Notes under the pieces: generated by a model | Databases searched by the model: none | The model's input: the letters and a program-made list of their open reading frames with translations, nothing else | Told to the model about the DNA's origin: nothing | DNA from: Allopontixanthobacter confluentis | GTDB taxonomy: Bacteria > Pseudomonadota > Alphaproteobacteria > Sphingomonadales > Sphingomonadaceae | DNA: 64,000 nt | Reading direction: 5' to 3' | Assembly (NCBI RefSeq): GCF_009827615.1 | Contig: NZ_WTYU01000001.1 | Location: 1,137,001-1,201,000, forward strand | Made by a program: the position numbers and the translations under genes | Part shown: piece after piece, positions 1-8,668 of the stretch | How the letters are laid out: every line of letters starts with the position of its first letter | How positions within the stretch are numbered: position 1 is the first letter of the stretch

Positions 1-51
1 CAGCTCGGCATTGTAGGCGGCGATCACTACGGAGAAGGTTGGGTCGGTCAT
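1..51 (-). CDS. GT2-family glycosyltransferase, N-terminal fragment
   Basis: Only the first 17 codons lie in the window; the gene continues beyond base 1. The translation MTDPTFSVVIAAYNAEL has the FSVVIxxYN(A/E) beginning typical of GT-A-fold family 2 glycosyltransferases, where this first beta strand and loop bind the nucleotide-sugar base. The ATG at 51-49 follows the TGA of the flippase gene (56-54) by two bases, so the two are almost certainly co-transcribed and translationally coupled. That fits a polysaccharide assembly locus. The sugar specificity cannot be read from this fragment. Confidence 0.7.
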   Translation of the reverse strand, partial: MTDPTFSVVIAAYNAEL

Positions 52-53
52 GT

Positions 54-1328
54 TCAGAATCCTTTCGAGCTGGCGATGAGGCGGAGATTGGGCGAGCGAC
101 CGGAAAGGCTCGCAAGGGCAGCAGGGATGAAGATGGCGGCAAGCCCCGCTCCGTAGCCGAAGCACGCCCAGGCGAGACCGGTGCTTGCACCGACTGCGAG
201 ACCACCGAGAGCGGCAGCGCTGGCAAGGGCAGTGATGAGGGTTTCGGCCTGCGGCCTGCCCGAGGCGCGATAGGCGGCGCCGACAATGGAGCCGGCGTAA
301 AGCGGTAGAGCAGCGCAGGAGAGCATAACGATGTAGGGCGTTGCCGCGACCCAGTAGTCGCCGAAGACGAGCGGGACATAGAAGGGCGCAAGCAGGGCCT
401 GTGCCGCGACAACCGGCGCAAGCATTGAAAGGCCGGTGGCGAAGGCCTTGCGCAGCTCGCGGAGGGCATGTCTGGCCTTCGCCCTGGCGAGATGCGGGAA
501 GATCACCAGGTTGCAGGCGGCCACGAAGCTCTGTGTAATGCCGAGCCCGACGTTGAAGGCGAAATAGTAGATGCCAAGCGCTTCTGTGCCGAGCATCGCG
601 CCGATCACCAACTTGTCGCCGTGCAGGCGGGCTGCGCCCAGCATTTCCGTGCCAAGAATCGAAGGGCCGAACACGGAAAATTCCCGGATGGAGGCTTTCG
701 GCATGGCCGCATCGAGCCGCCAGGTAGAGCTTGTGCGGGCCATGATCGTCCAGATCGGGGCCGCGAGGAGTTTCGGCAGGACGATCGCCCATGCGCTGGG
801 CCATACGATCACGAGCGCCACGGTGAGCAGGCTGTCCGCCATATTCTGCGTCGCGGTGATGCGGGCTACAATCGCCATGCGGTTTTCACGCATGGCGAGG
901 AAGATATGCACCAGGCCCGGGGGCATGGCGAAATAGACGAGCGACAGCACGGCAAGCATCGCGGCGGCCTCGCCAAGATCGAAGATAGCGTAAAGCACCC
1001 CGGCAACGGCGAACTGGATCGCCGCTACGCCGACGCAAGTCATCCAGAAAAGGCTGTGCGCCATGCGGCAGAGAGCTGGCAGTTCCTCGCGTGTGGCGAG
1101 AATCAGGCGCTGCCCGATGCCCACATTTGCAAGGACACGGACGAGCTCGAAGAGACTAAGCGCGAGCGCTGCCGCACCAAAGATTTCGGGCGTGACGCGT
1201 CGCGCGACGATCAGCAGCGCCCCGAGGCGCACGACACGCGTAGCCGCCTCGGCCGAGCCGAACACCATCAGGCCCCGCACGAGCGGTGCGGCCTGGATGG
1301 CGGAAATATGGTGTTGAAAAGCGGTCAT
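54..1328 (-). CDS. Wzx-type polysaccharide flippase (oligosaccharide flippase family)
   Basis: A 424-residue polytopic inner-membrane protein with about twelve hydrophobic segments and no signal peptide. Length and topology match the MATE-like polysaccharide/oligosaccharide flippases that move undecaprenyl-linked repeat units to the periplasm. The stretch GDKLVIGAMLGTEALGIYYF near residue 240 resembles the conserved D-K-xx-IG-xxLG-xxxLGxY segment of that family. The ATG at 1328 has a GAGG five bases upstream, which supports this start. It precedes a glycosyltransferase gene by two bases and is divergent from the GT26/sugar-transferase fusion, so this is an exopolysaccharide or capsule region. 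The substrate is unknown. Confidence 0.8.
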   Translation of the reverse strand: MTAFQHHISAIQAAPLVRGLMVFGSAEAATRVVRLGALLIVARRVTPEIFGAAALALSLFELVRVLANVGIGQRLILATREELPALCRMAHSLFWMTCVGVAAIQFAVAGVLYAIFDLGEAAAMLAVLSLVYFAMPPGLVHIFLAMRENRMAIVARITATQNMADSLLTVALVIVWPSAWAIVLPKLLAAPIWTIMARTSSTWRLDAAMPKASIREFSVFGPSILGTEMLGAARLHGDKLVIGAMLGTEALGIYYFAFNVGLGITQSFVAACNLVIFPHLARAKARHALRELRKAFATGLSMLAPVVAAQALLAPFYVPLVFGDYWVAATPYIVMLSCAALPLYAGSIVGAAYRASGRPQAETLITALASAAALGGLAVGASTGLAWACFGYGAGLAAIFIPAALASLSGRSPNLRLIASSKGF

Positions 1329-1611
1329 CTATACCTCGGGTTGCGTTCGCCGAGATCAATTCAAGGACCGTGCCAAATCTCGTAACCACGCAAATCCGGG
1401 GTTCGCGCCCCCTGTCGGTTCGAGCATTTCGCAGCTTGCGGCACGGAGTACGCAATATGCGTCGATCAACCATTGCAAATTGCAAAAAGTGATGGAGCGA
1501 GACCAAGCAGGATCTCGGGCGCCGCAAAAAAAGTTAGTCAAATCATCAATTTGCTGCGTTTGGCATGGCGTTTGCCCTGCTCAGTGGAAATCCAACTGGA
1601 GGACCGCTCAA
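1329..1611. promoter_or_regulatory. Divergent intergenic region of the exopolysaccharide locus
   Basis: About 280 bases separate the start codons of two divergent genes, so both promoters must lie here. The part around 1440-1560 is visibly richer in A/T than its surroundings. It includes the direct repeat TTGCAAATTGCAA at about 1474-1486 (TTGCAA twice, each half a palindrome) and a poly-A run near 1526-1532. I could not assign a convincing -35/-10 pair. The TTGCAA pair could be an operator, but this rests only on its symmetry. A reading frame enters this stretch upstream of the GT26 gene; I treat it as non-coding because the ribosome binding site is at 1598-1602. Confidence 0.4.
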
Positions 1612-3045
1612 ATGAAACACATGCCTGAAACAGCGCTTCGAACTGCTGCCTATCCCGTCATATTCCCGATGTCCGAAGTAGATAGGGAAATTTCGTTCAG
1701 CGAAATCAAGATCTTTGGTCTCTCGCTGTCGAGCGCGTCGCCTGAAGTAGCTGCATCGCACATTGTTGGAAGGGCGGTTCACGGGCGGAAGACCACCGTG
1801 AATTTCATCAACGCACACTGTGTCAACGTCGCCCGCAAGAGCCGTTCCTATCGGCGCGCACTGGGACAAACCGACTTCCTGTTGCCCGACGGTTTCGGCA
1901 TAGAAATCGCAGCGCGGATGTCCGGCCTTGAAAAGCCGGAAAACCTCAACGGTACCGATCTCTTCCCCCTTATCTGCAGACGCGCAGCAACCCAGGGTGC
2001 CAGCCTGTTCCTGCTTGGCGGACTGCCGGGCGTGGCCGATGCCGCGGCGGCTTGGGCTTGCGGGCAGTATCCCTCGCTCCGCATTCGTGGAACGCAGGAC
2101 GGCTACTTCGACAAGCAGGACGAAGATGCCCTGGTTGAACGTATCAACCGTTCGGGCGCCGCCATTCTTTTCGTAGGGTTTGGCGTACCGCTTCAGGAGA
2201 AATGGATCGCGCGCAATCGTCATCGGCTGGATGCTCCTGTAGTGCTGGGCGTTGGCGGATTGTTCGATTATTACTCAGGCCGAATTCCGCGCGCTCCTGC
2301 CCCCATCCGTGCCACCCGCTGCGAATGGGCGTGGCGCTTCGCGATGGAGCCGCGCCGGATGGCTGGTCGATATCTGGTCGGCAATGCGATATTCCTTGCC
2401 CTCGCCGCCTTTGAGGCCGCGCGCGTCACTGGAATGGAGCGAATTGCAGGCCGCGCCGCAAAGCGCGCGCTGGACGTGGTCGCAGCAACGCTTGCCCTTG
2501 TCGCTTTGCTTCCCTTGTTCATGGCCACTGCGCTAGCAATCAGGCTGGAAGATAACGGCCCCGTATTCTTCCGTCAGAAGCGGATCGGCGCGAACGGGCG
2601 CACATTCTCGATGATCAAGTTTCGCTCGATGTACACCGATGCCGAAGCCCGGCGCGAAGCCTTGCTGTCGCGGTCCGACCGCGCCGGGCCCTGCTTCAAG
2701 ATGCAGGACGATCCGCGCATCACGCTGGTCGGCAAGCTGATCCGACGCCTTTCGATCGACGAGCTGCCCCAGCTATTCAACGTGCTGGGGGGATCGATGT
2801 CCATCGTCGGCCCGCGCCCCGCCCTTCCGGCCGAAGTCGCACAATACCGCGGGCGTCAATGGGAACGGCTTTCGGGCAAGCCCGGTATTACCTGCAGCTG
2901 GCAGGTGAAGGGGCGTGCAGAGATCCCCTTCCACCGGCAGGCAATCATGGACCGCGCCTATTTGCGCCGCCAGTCGCTGATGACCGACCTCAAGCTGATG
3001 GCTCTTACAGTCCCGGCCGTGATCGGCGGTCGAGGGGCTTACTGA
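1612..3045 (+). CDS. Fusion of WecG/TagA/GumM-type glycosyltransferase (GT26) and polyprenyl-phosphate sugar phosphotransferase
   Basis: A 477-residue protein with two enzymes in one chain. Residues ~30-270 form a WecG/TagA/CpsF (GT26) domain: NFINAHCVN, then TDFLLPDGFGIE with the conserved D-G, and FVGFGVPLQEKW. Residues ~283-477 form a bacterial sugar transferase (PF02397): one membrane helix (~286-310), then FFRQKRIGANGRTF, KFRSM, SIDELPQLFNVL and SIVGPRPA. The C-terminal enzyme would start a lipid-linked repeat unit by moving a sugar phosphate to undecaprenyl phosphate; the GT26 domain would add a later sugar. The ATG at 1612 is chosen because GGAGG lies nine bases upstream. The activities are normally encoded by separate genes. 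The 3' end overlaps the convergent kinase gene by seven bases. Confidence 0.85.
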   Translation: MKHMPETALRTAAYPVIFPMSEVDREISFSEIKIFGLSLSSASPEVAASHIVGRAVHGRKTTVNFINAHCVNVARKSRSYRRALGQTDFLLPDGFGIEIAARMSGLEKPENLNGTDLFPLICRRAATQGASLFLLGGLPGVADAAAAWACGQYPSLRIRGTQDGYFDKQDEDALVERINRSGAAILFVGFGVPLQEKWIARNRHRLDAPVVLGVGGLFDYYSGRIPRAPAPIRATRCEWAWRFAMEPRRMAGRYLVGNAIFLALAAFEAARVTGMERIAGRAAKRALDVVAATLALVALLPLFMATALAIRLEDNGPVFFRQKRIGANGRTFSMIKFRSMYTDAEARREALLSRSDRAGPCFKMQDDPRITLVGKLIRRLSIDELPQLFNVLGGSMSIVGPRPALPAEVAQYRGRQWERLSGKPGITCSWQVKGRAEIPFHRQAIMDRAYLRRQSLMTDLKLMALTVPAVIGGRGAY

Positions 3046-3051
3046 GCCCCT
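3033..3051. terminator. Hairpin at overlapping convergent stop codons
   Basis: A perfect seven-base inverted repeat, AGGGGCT at 3033-3039 and AGCCCCT at 3045-3051 with a five-base loop, sits on the TGA of the GT26 fusion (3043-3045) and the TAA of the opposing kinase gene (3041-3039). It lacks a T-tract on either strand, so it is at best a weak bidirectional terminator. Confidence 0.35.
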
Positions 3052-4700
3052 TCCACCAGCGCGGTGTAGAGGTCATCGATGGCAAGGAGGCAGGAAGCGA
3101 CCGCCTTGCGGAAGACTTCGATCGACGCGTCGCCTGACGGTCTGATTTCGCGGTAGTGGGCCAGCTCCTCGACGATGCCGATGGCACCGACGTTGAGAGA
3201 CACGCCGATTAGCGAGTGGGAGGCCATGGAAAGTGCCTCCTCATCGTCGGTATCTACGGCGGTGAGGACATCGGCAGCATAGTTCGAGATGTCGGTTTTC
3301 GCAGCCTGGCGCATGCGCTCGCGATAGGCCTTGGGCAGGTCGAGAAATGCTCTCCGGAACAAGTCGTGATCGAAACGCGCCGCATCCAGCCCCACATCGC
3401 GGCTTGATATCAAGGCTGTCTGGATCGCTGTTTCCAACGCCTCCCGTCGGACCGGTTTCGCAAGACAGGCCGTCATCCCGGCCGACAGCAGGCGTTCGCG
3501 CTCGGATTGCAGGCTATGGGCGGTCACCCCGATGATGGGCGTACGCGATGCGGGGCCGGCAAGACCTCGTATGGTCTGCGTGGCCTGTTCGCCGTTCATG
3601 ATCGGCATCATGACATCCATCAGGACGAGATCGAAGCCCACCCGCCGCACGGCCTCGACCGCGGCAGCGCCGTTTTGCACACAGGTCACGTCGCAACCCA
3701 GTTCCGCCAGAAGGCGCTCCATCACGTAGCGATTGCTTTCCGTGTCTTCGGCCACGAGTACCTTGGGCCGCTCCGGCATGAGCGCACCGGCTAGAGGTTT
3801 TTCAATCGAAGTGACCCGCTGGGCCAAAGCGGGAAGATCCGCCTCGTCCTGAGCGGCTTCCTCGATAAGCCTGGAGGCCACTTCGCCCAGCTGTTCGGAT
3901 GCCGCCCGTGCGACTGCCAGATCGTCTCCGGCTTGCCCTCCGACATCGCGCCTGAGCAGTTCAAGCGCGCCCGAGAGTGCCGCCAGCGGTGTACGGATCG
4001 CATGGGCCATTTCGGATATGAACCGATTGCGATCGGCGAGGGCACCCTCGACCCGGCCCTTTGCAGTTGAAAGCTCGCTTTGCAACCGCGACAATTCGGC
4101 AAGCCGCCGCTCGGCCCGCAACTGAAGCGCTCGGACCTGCCGTTCATTGCGGCGCTCCTCGGTCACATCACGCACTGTGGCAAGGAGATATCCCGGGCGG
4201 GTTTCACTGTGCGATTCCCGCCTGATCGACCAGTCGAGCCAGCGTGTTTCACCGGTATCCTGTCGCACTATCCGGTGCCCAAAGCGATGGGCGACGCCGG
4301 GCTCCATCTTGCGGAAGAACAGCATGCCTTCGCGCATCATCCTTTCGCGGTCAAGAGCGTGCAGGCTGGCCATCAGACTTTCCAGCGTAGCTTCTTCGCC
4401 CTCCGGCAAACCCAGTATCGTAGCGGCGCTGTCCGAGACGGAAAAACCGCGTTCGCGCTCGCCGTAGATCGACGCCATCAGGACAGTAGAAAGAGCGCCC
4501 AGCAGCAATGAACTTTCGATCTCCAGCTTCTGCGCAAGCTCCTTTTCGCGCAGCCCCAGATCCTGGTTTGCCTTGAAGAGCTCCTTCATGCGCTTCTCAA
4601 GCGCGGTTTCGGCCTCGCGCAGAGCGCGTTCGCTGCGCTCCAGACGGGCGGCAAGGATTTCTGCTCTCTGCGCGGGTGGCAGGTCCTTCAGGTCAGTCAT
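3039..4700 (-). CDS. Hybrid sensor protein: coiled coil-PAS-DHp-receiver-Hpt, no ATPase domain
   Basis: Counting from the ATG at 4700 (553 residues): a coiled coil (~15-65), a PAS-like region (~65-185), a second coiled coil, and a HisKA-type dimerisation segment with phosphoacceptor His233 in EMAHAIRTPLAALSG. A receiver follows (~312-430, Asp362 in LMDVMMPIMNG, Lys415), then an Hpt domain with His495 in SHSLIGVSLNVGA. The HATPase_c domain (N, G1 and G2 boxes) that should lie between DHp and receiver is missing: only about 25 residues join them. It has no membrane segment. The ATG overlaps the end of the upstream kinase gene (ATGACTGA), so the two are made together. A start at 4706 or 4745 is also possible. 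Phosphate is probably supplied by the partner kinase. Confidence 0.85.
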   Translation of the reverse strand: MTDLKDLPPAQRAEILAARLERSERALREAETALEKRMKELFKANQDLGLREKELAQKLEIESSLLLGALSTVLMASIYGERERGFSVSDSAATILGLPEGEEATLESLMASLHALDRERMMREGMLFFRKMEPGVAHRFGHRIVRQDTGETRWLDWSIRRESHSETRPGYLLATVRDVTEERRNERQVRALQLRAERRLAELSRLQSELSTAKGRVEGALADRNRFISEMAHAIRTPLAALSGALELLRRDVGGQAGDDLAVARAASEQLGEVASRLIEEAAQDEADLPALAQRVTSIEKPLAGALMPERPKVLVAEDTESNRYVMERLLAELGCDVTCVQNGAAAVEAVRRVGFDLVLMDVMMPIMNGEQATQTIRGLAGPASRTPIIGVTAHSLQSERERLLSAGMTACLAKPVRREALETAIQTALISSRDVGLDAARFDHDLFRRAFLDLPKAYRERMRQAAKTDISNYAADVLTAVDTDDEEALSMASHSLIGVSLNVGAIGIVEELAHYREIRPSGDASIEVFRKAVASCLLAIDDLYTALVEGAQ

Positions 4701-7700
4701 CCCCATAGTCGCCCAGAATTGCTGCAAGACGGGTGGCAAGTTCATCAGGCGCCATGCGGATGAAACCTTTCCGGGCTGCCTGGGGCTCTTTCTCGCTTAC
4801 CAGGATTCGCAAGGCAGACGCGGTCGACGCCAAAGCCTCGTGATCGTCGCTAAGCATGACATCCGCCGCGGGCTCCTCTGGATCGGCGATTGCAAAGCCG
4901 CAGCCTTCGGCGATTGCTTCTGCCCGCACGGCGAGCGACGCCTGCCTGAGATCAACGCGGATAGTGCCCCGCGCCGCTTCGCGTTCGGTTTCGGGCGCAG
5001 CCGGCGCGAGAGGGACCTTGAAAATCATCCTCGTGCCGCCCGCCGCCGCCGCCTCGGCCTCGACCGTCCCTCCTAGATCGGTCGCCAGCTGACGGGTTAT
5101 CGAAAGCCCAAGCCCGCTACCGGAACTGCGGCCCAGCGTATCGGGCGCGCTGCCGGAAAATGGCTCGAAAATTGCCTTCATGCGCTCCGGGCTGATCCCG
5201 CCGCCTGTATCCGTAACCGAGAAGGTCCATATTGCGCCATCGCCCTCAGGGCCGGTGCAGGCCAGCGTGATCCGGCCGGCAGAGGTAAACTTGACTGCAT
5301 TGGAAACGAAATTGGCCATGATCTGCTGGATGCGCCCCGGCTTTCCGATGGCGGCCTCGTGCGAACCGAGCTCCAGGTTGATCGACAGGCCCTTTCTTCT
5401 CGCCAGCGGGCGGAACAGCCCGGCAACACGTTCGACCAGCGCCGCCGGGACGAATTTGATTTCCTCTTCCTCGAGGCGATCCTGCTCGTTCCTGGAGCGG
5501 TTCAACGTCGCATCGAGTGTTTCCAGAAGCACGCTGGACGATTCCTCGATCAGGGTCAGTGCCCTGGTGCGCTCAGCATCGGACCTCTCCCGGCGGATCT
5601 GGTCGATGAGGCCTAGGATACCCGAAATCGGTGTGCGGATTTCGTGCGAGATGACTGCAAGGATTTCGCTGCGCGCGCGTGCTTCGGCCTTGGCTTCTTC
5701 AAATGCACTGACGAGGGCCTGAGCACTTGCCTTCTGCTCTGAAATGTCCTGCAGGATCCCGTAATAGCCGATGAGCTCCGGTTCGCCGCCATCGACGCCG
5801 TCAGCGAAAACGGTGGTGCCGCGAAGAAGGGCGGGAAAAGATTTCCCGTCGGCGCCGACCGCGATCGTCTCGAACGAGAAATCTGATGCCCTCTTTATCG
5901 CTTGCGCAATGTCGGCCATCGCCGCTTCGCGGCATTCCTCTTCGATTAGCGCCGGTATCGCCGACAGATGCAAAGTTGCCTCCTGAAGGCCAAGCCGGTC
6001 TCGCAACCAAGGCGAAATCGTAACTACCATGGTCGTTGGATCAAGTGCGAAATGGCCCGCGTGGGCGCTAGATTGTGCCATCTCTAGATAGAGCAGAGAG
6101 TTCTCTGCCTCGCGCTGAGAATTGCGCAAGCTGGTGAGGTCATGCGCGATATAAGCTGCGCCAAAAGTCTCGCCGGTTTCATCGACAAGCGGGATAAATG
6201 TTTCCTCCAGCCATGCCGAAGTACCGTCATCGAGAACCCGCTCGCGCATTCGCATTTCCGAGCGCCGCCTGCCATCATGAAGCCCGCTCTCTGCGGCAAT
6301 GAATTCGGGCGCAAGGTGCTCGATCGCACCTTGCCCAAAGAGGCTGACTGCTCCCTCGTTCGATCTGACGAGAACGCCGTCGCGATCAAACAGAATCATC
6401 GCGTAGTTTTTGGCCGCATCGACCAGCGCATCGAAGGAGCGGCTTTCTCGCGAACGGGCTTGCTCGAGGCGGTCCTCCATCTTGTCGAATGCGCGTTCGA
6501 GCTGGTGAATCTCATCGCCTTGGCTTTCAACTCCCTTCGGGTCGCCGATTTCGGCAATGCGGTTGGTCCGAACCGCGAGCCTGGAGATCCGCTTGGCTAT
6601 GGTCCGATGGAAAACCACAGTCAGAATGAGCCCGATGAGCAGCGCACCCGGGAGGGCCACGAGGATAACGCGCTGGGCAATCGCCCAAGCGCGGTCGCCC
6701 AGTGCTTCTTCCGGAAGGATCGTAAAGACTATCCAGTCGGGCGCTTCCAGCCGCTGGGCTGCAACATAGGCCCCCAGCGTTCGCGAATATTCGACAGGTT
6801 GTTCGGTCTTGCGTTTCAGATAGGGGACGAGGCCGCGCAGCATCGGATCGCTAGATGCGGAAAGGTCGATATTGGCGGCGAGCCCGCGCACTGTGCCCTT
6901 GGCCAGGGCAGAATGATGGATCAACTTGCCATCGCTACTGGCTATGACAGTCGTTGCCCCGTTGAGCGGGGCTTGAAGGCGCTGGGTGAGATTGCCGAGC
7001 GGAATGCTTATGCCCCACGCCCCCAGATGCTTGCCATCCACTCGAAAGGGCAGCATGCAACCGGTTGTCCAATTCCGGCCAGTTGTGTCATAGATTGGCT
7101 GCTGGAGGCTGGTGCAGCGCATTTCGCCCTCCGGGTTCTCCCGAGGCGAGGTGATGGTGCTGAATTCAGCATCCTGGAAATCGAAGTCGGCCGGCGCCTG
7201 ACGGTAGAAGCCAAGCTGATCCTCACGGGTCGGAGCGTAAATCAGCAAGTCGTTGGAAGGCGAAAAGAAATAAAGGCTCTCCATGTCGCTCGGCAACCCG
7301 CTGGACATTGCCTTGAGCGTGTCGAATGCCGCCATCACAGTTTCGCGTCGCTCGCTCGAGAGCCGAGGCGCGACAAAGCCGCCGAACCCGCGCAACATCA
7401 TCGAGCCAGGCAATTCGGTCCCGTCCCACAATTGCGCGCGAGAGTGGTAGGCTCCGTTAGCAGCTTGGGTGAAAACAGTCCCGAAAGGAGTTGTCTCCTC
7501 GGCGCGTAGCCGCTGCGCCATCAACGTTGCGGCTTTGCGCTGGGTTTGCGCTACGAGACTGAGGTCCTGACCAAGCTTATCTGCAACCGCATCGTTTGAG
7601 ACGACAAGTTCCGACGCAGCATCGGCCCTGAACTCCGCGATAGTCGATCTGTAAGTAAAAAACGCCATGCCCCCAATTATGAACGCTACGATCGGGAAAG

Positions 7701-7731
7701 CGATCAACAGACCTCGTAGTGAGAGCGACAT
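4693..7731 (-). CDS. Membrane sensor histidine kinase: periplasmic sensor-HAMP-PAS-PAS-DHp-ATPase-pseudoreceiver
   Basis: Counting from the ATG at 7731 (1012 residues): TM1 (~7-26), a periplasmic sensor of about 325 residues of probable dCache fold, TM2 (~354-374), HAMP (~375-428) and two PAS domains (~435-535, ~550-665). HisKA follows with His696 in VISHEIRTPISGILG. The HATPase domain has N box NFVSNAVKF, G1 DTGGGIS and G2 GSGLGLSITRQL. The last ~90 residues look like a receiver fold without a clear phosphoacceptor Asp (DVMLSDDHEAL), so a pseudoreceiver. A longer in-frame start at 7821 exists, but it would put 30 uncharged-to-basic residues before the membrane helix. The next gene overlaps by eight bases and carries the receiver and Hpt modules this kinase lacks. 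The signal is unknown. Confidence 0.87.
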   Translation of the reverse strand: MSLSLRGLLIAFPIVAFIIGGMAFFTYRSTIAEFRADAASELVVSNDAVADKLGQDLSLVAQTQRKAATLMAQRLRAEETTPFGTVFTQAANGAYHSRAQLWDGTELPGSMMLRGFGGFVAPRLSSERRETVMAAFDTLKAMSSGLPSDMESLYFFSPSNDLLIYAPTREDQLGFYRQAPADFDFQDAEFSTITSPRENPEGEMRCTSLQQPIYDTTGRNWTTGCMLPFRVDGKHLGAWGISIPLGNLTQRLQAPLNGATTVIASSDGKLIHHSALAKGTVRGLAANIDLSASSDPMLRGLVPYLKRKTEQPVEYSRTLGAYVAAQRLEAPDWIVFTILPEEALGDRAWAIAQRVILVALPGALLIGLILTVVFHRTIAKRISRLAVRTNRIAEIGDPKGVESQGDEIHQLERAFDKMEDRLEQARSRESRSFDALVDAAKNYAMILFDRDGVLVRSNEGAVSLFGQGAIEHLAPEFIAAESGLHDGRRRSEMRMRERVLDDGTSAWLEETFIPLVDETGETFGAAYIAHDLTSLRNSQREAENSLLYLEMAQSSAHAGHFALDPTTMVVTISPWLRDRLGLQEATLHLSAIPALIEEECREAAMADIAQAIKRASDFSFETIAVGADGKSFPALLRGTTVFADGVDGGEPELIGYYGILQDISEQKASAQALVSAFEEAKAEARARSEILAVISHEIRTPISGILGLIDQIRRERSDAERTRALTLIEESSSVLLETLDATLNRSRNEQDRLEEEEIKFVPAALVERVAGLFRPLARRKGLSINLELGSHEAAIGKPGRIQQIMANFVSNAVKFTSAGRITLACTGPEGDGAIWTFSVTDTGGGISPERMKAIFEPFSGSAPDTLGRSSGSGLGLSITRQLATDLGGTVEAEAAAAGGTRMIFKVPLAPAAPETEREAARGTIRVDLRQASLAVRAEAIAEGCGFAIADPEEPAADVMLSDDHEALASTASALRILVSEKEPQAARKGFIRMAPDELATRLAAILGDYGDD

Positions 7732-7981
7732 GGCATCACACTCGCGCAAACGCGCTATCTTAACAACTGTAATCGCAATGGCATTTGCAGTAGACTTCTG
7801 CAGGTAATTTTCACCCTGCACTTAATTCGGCTGTCAGGAAACTTGGAAGTAAGCGACATGTCCGAAGACCGCGGCCCAGTGAATTGATAGTCAGAAACCA
7901 GCCCCAAAGCTGTCATTCGGAGCCCATCAGTTTCCTGCCAGGTGAACCCGAAAATCCCATAAATCTGCGGATTTTCGCTAT

Positions 7982-8058
7982 TGGTGCGCCCGACAGGATT
8001 CGAACCTGTGGCCCCCAGATTAGGAATCTGATGCTCTATCCGACTGAGCTACGGGCGC
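7982..8058 (-). tRNA. tRNA-Arg, anticodon CCU
   Basis: Read on the minus strand, a full cloverleaf is present. The acceptor GCGCCCG (8058-8052) pairs with CGGGCGC (7992-7986). The D arm is AGCTCAGTCGGATAGAGCA, and the anticodon stem CAGAT/ATCTG encloses TTCCTAA with anticodon CCT. The T arm is ACAGGTTCGAATCCTGT, the discriminator is A at 7985, and CCA is encoded at 7984-7982. It should decode AGG. Bases 7732-7981 upstream of the kinase hold no gene I can support. Confidence 0.95.
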
Positions 8059-8185
8059 AGATGCGGCACATGCCGCGGGTGTCCGGATAGACAACCGGAC
8101 AAGTTGTGTCGATTAGCAGGATTTGAGATTCTGACAATTGCCTGTGGGAATTGGCGGTCGGGAGAGAATTTGCGCCGGTCTCTTT

Positions 8186-8668
8186 TCAGTTCAGGTCTTC
8201 AGGTGGAGCAACCGGGAATGGCAGCGGGGCGATGGTGATGCCCTCTTCCGCCAGGTCTTTTGCCTGCGCTGCAGTAGCCTGTCCGTGAATCGTCTGGCTG
8301 TCTTCTTCGCCATAATGCATCGCCCGCGATTTTTCGGCGAAGCTATCGCCCACCCAGGTGCTGTCCTTCAGCGCCTTGGCCTGCGCTTTAGCGAGGGTTT
8401 CCATGGCTTTGACAACTTCGGCTGGAAGCGGGCCATTGGCCAGAGGTGATGATGGCGAAAGGGCATTGGTTGGAGCTCCACCCTTCCGGGCGGCGCGATT
8501 GGATTTGGCCGGAACAGCAGGCGCCATGGGTGCTTTTTCTATGCTGGCGCAGCCACATTGCGGGCAGACCAGAAGGCCGCGCTCATATTGCCGGGCATAG
8601 TCGCCTGACGATCCGAACCAGCCTTCGAAGCGGTGGCCGGCACTGCATGACAGGTCGAACACAATCAT
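8186..8668 (-). CDS. DUF1178 family protein
   Basis: A 160-residue protein beginning IVFDLSCSAGHRFEGWF with a CPQCG pair near residue 36. The cysteine pattern (C-x2-G-H, then C-P-x-C) suggests a small zinc ribbon at the N-terminus, as expected for the DUF1178 family. The middle is Ala/Pro/Lys-rich, and the C-terminus (ETLAKAQAKALKDSTWVGDSFAEKSRAMHYGE) is the other conserved block of the family. Molecular function is not known. The start overlaps the stop of the nitrilase-family gene by four bases (ATGA), so it is the last gene of a grxC-nitrilase-DUF1178 operon, an order often seen in alphaproteobacteria. Confidence 0.85.
   Translation of the reverse strand: MIVFDLSCSAGHRFEGWFGSSGDYARQYERGLLVCPQCGCASIEKAPMAPAVPAKSNRAARKGGAPTNALSPSSPLANGPLPAEVVKAMETLAKAQAKALKDSTWVGDSFAEKSRAMHYGEEDSQTIHGQATAAQAKDLAEEGITIAPLPFPVAPPEDLN

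Noticed and set aside
1480-1611. 44-codon N-terminal extension of the GT26 fusion
   Set aside because: It has no family similarity, and GGAGG at 1598-1602 is correctly placed for the ATG at 1612.
3039-3045. Possible frameshift between the GT26 fusion and the kinase because their ends overlap
   Set aside because: The genes are convergent, each with its own stop codon and a complete C-terminal domain, so this is a true seven-base overlap.
6142-7509. 455-codon frame on the plus strand
   Set aside because: Lies entirely antisense to the sensor kinase, has no ribosome binding site, no domain, and composition typical of a shadow frame in GC-rich DNA.
7884-8090. 68-codon frame containing the phrase APDRIRTCGPQIRNL
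   Set aside because: It is antisense to tRNA-Arg; this translation recurs in databases as a false protein wherever such a tRNA is read on the wrong strand.
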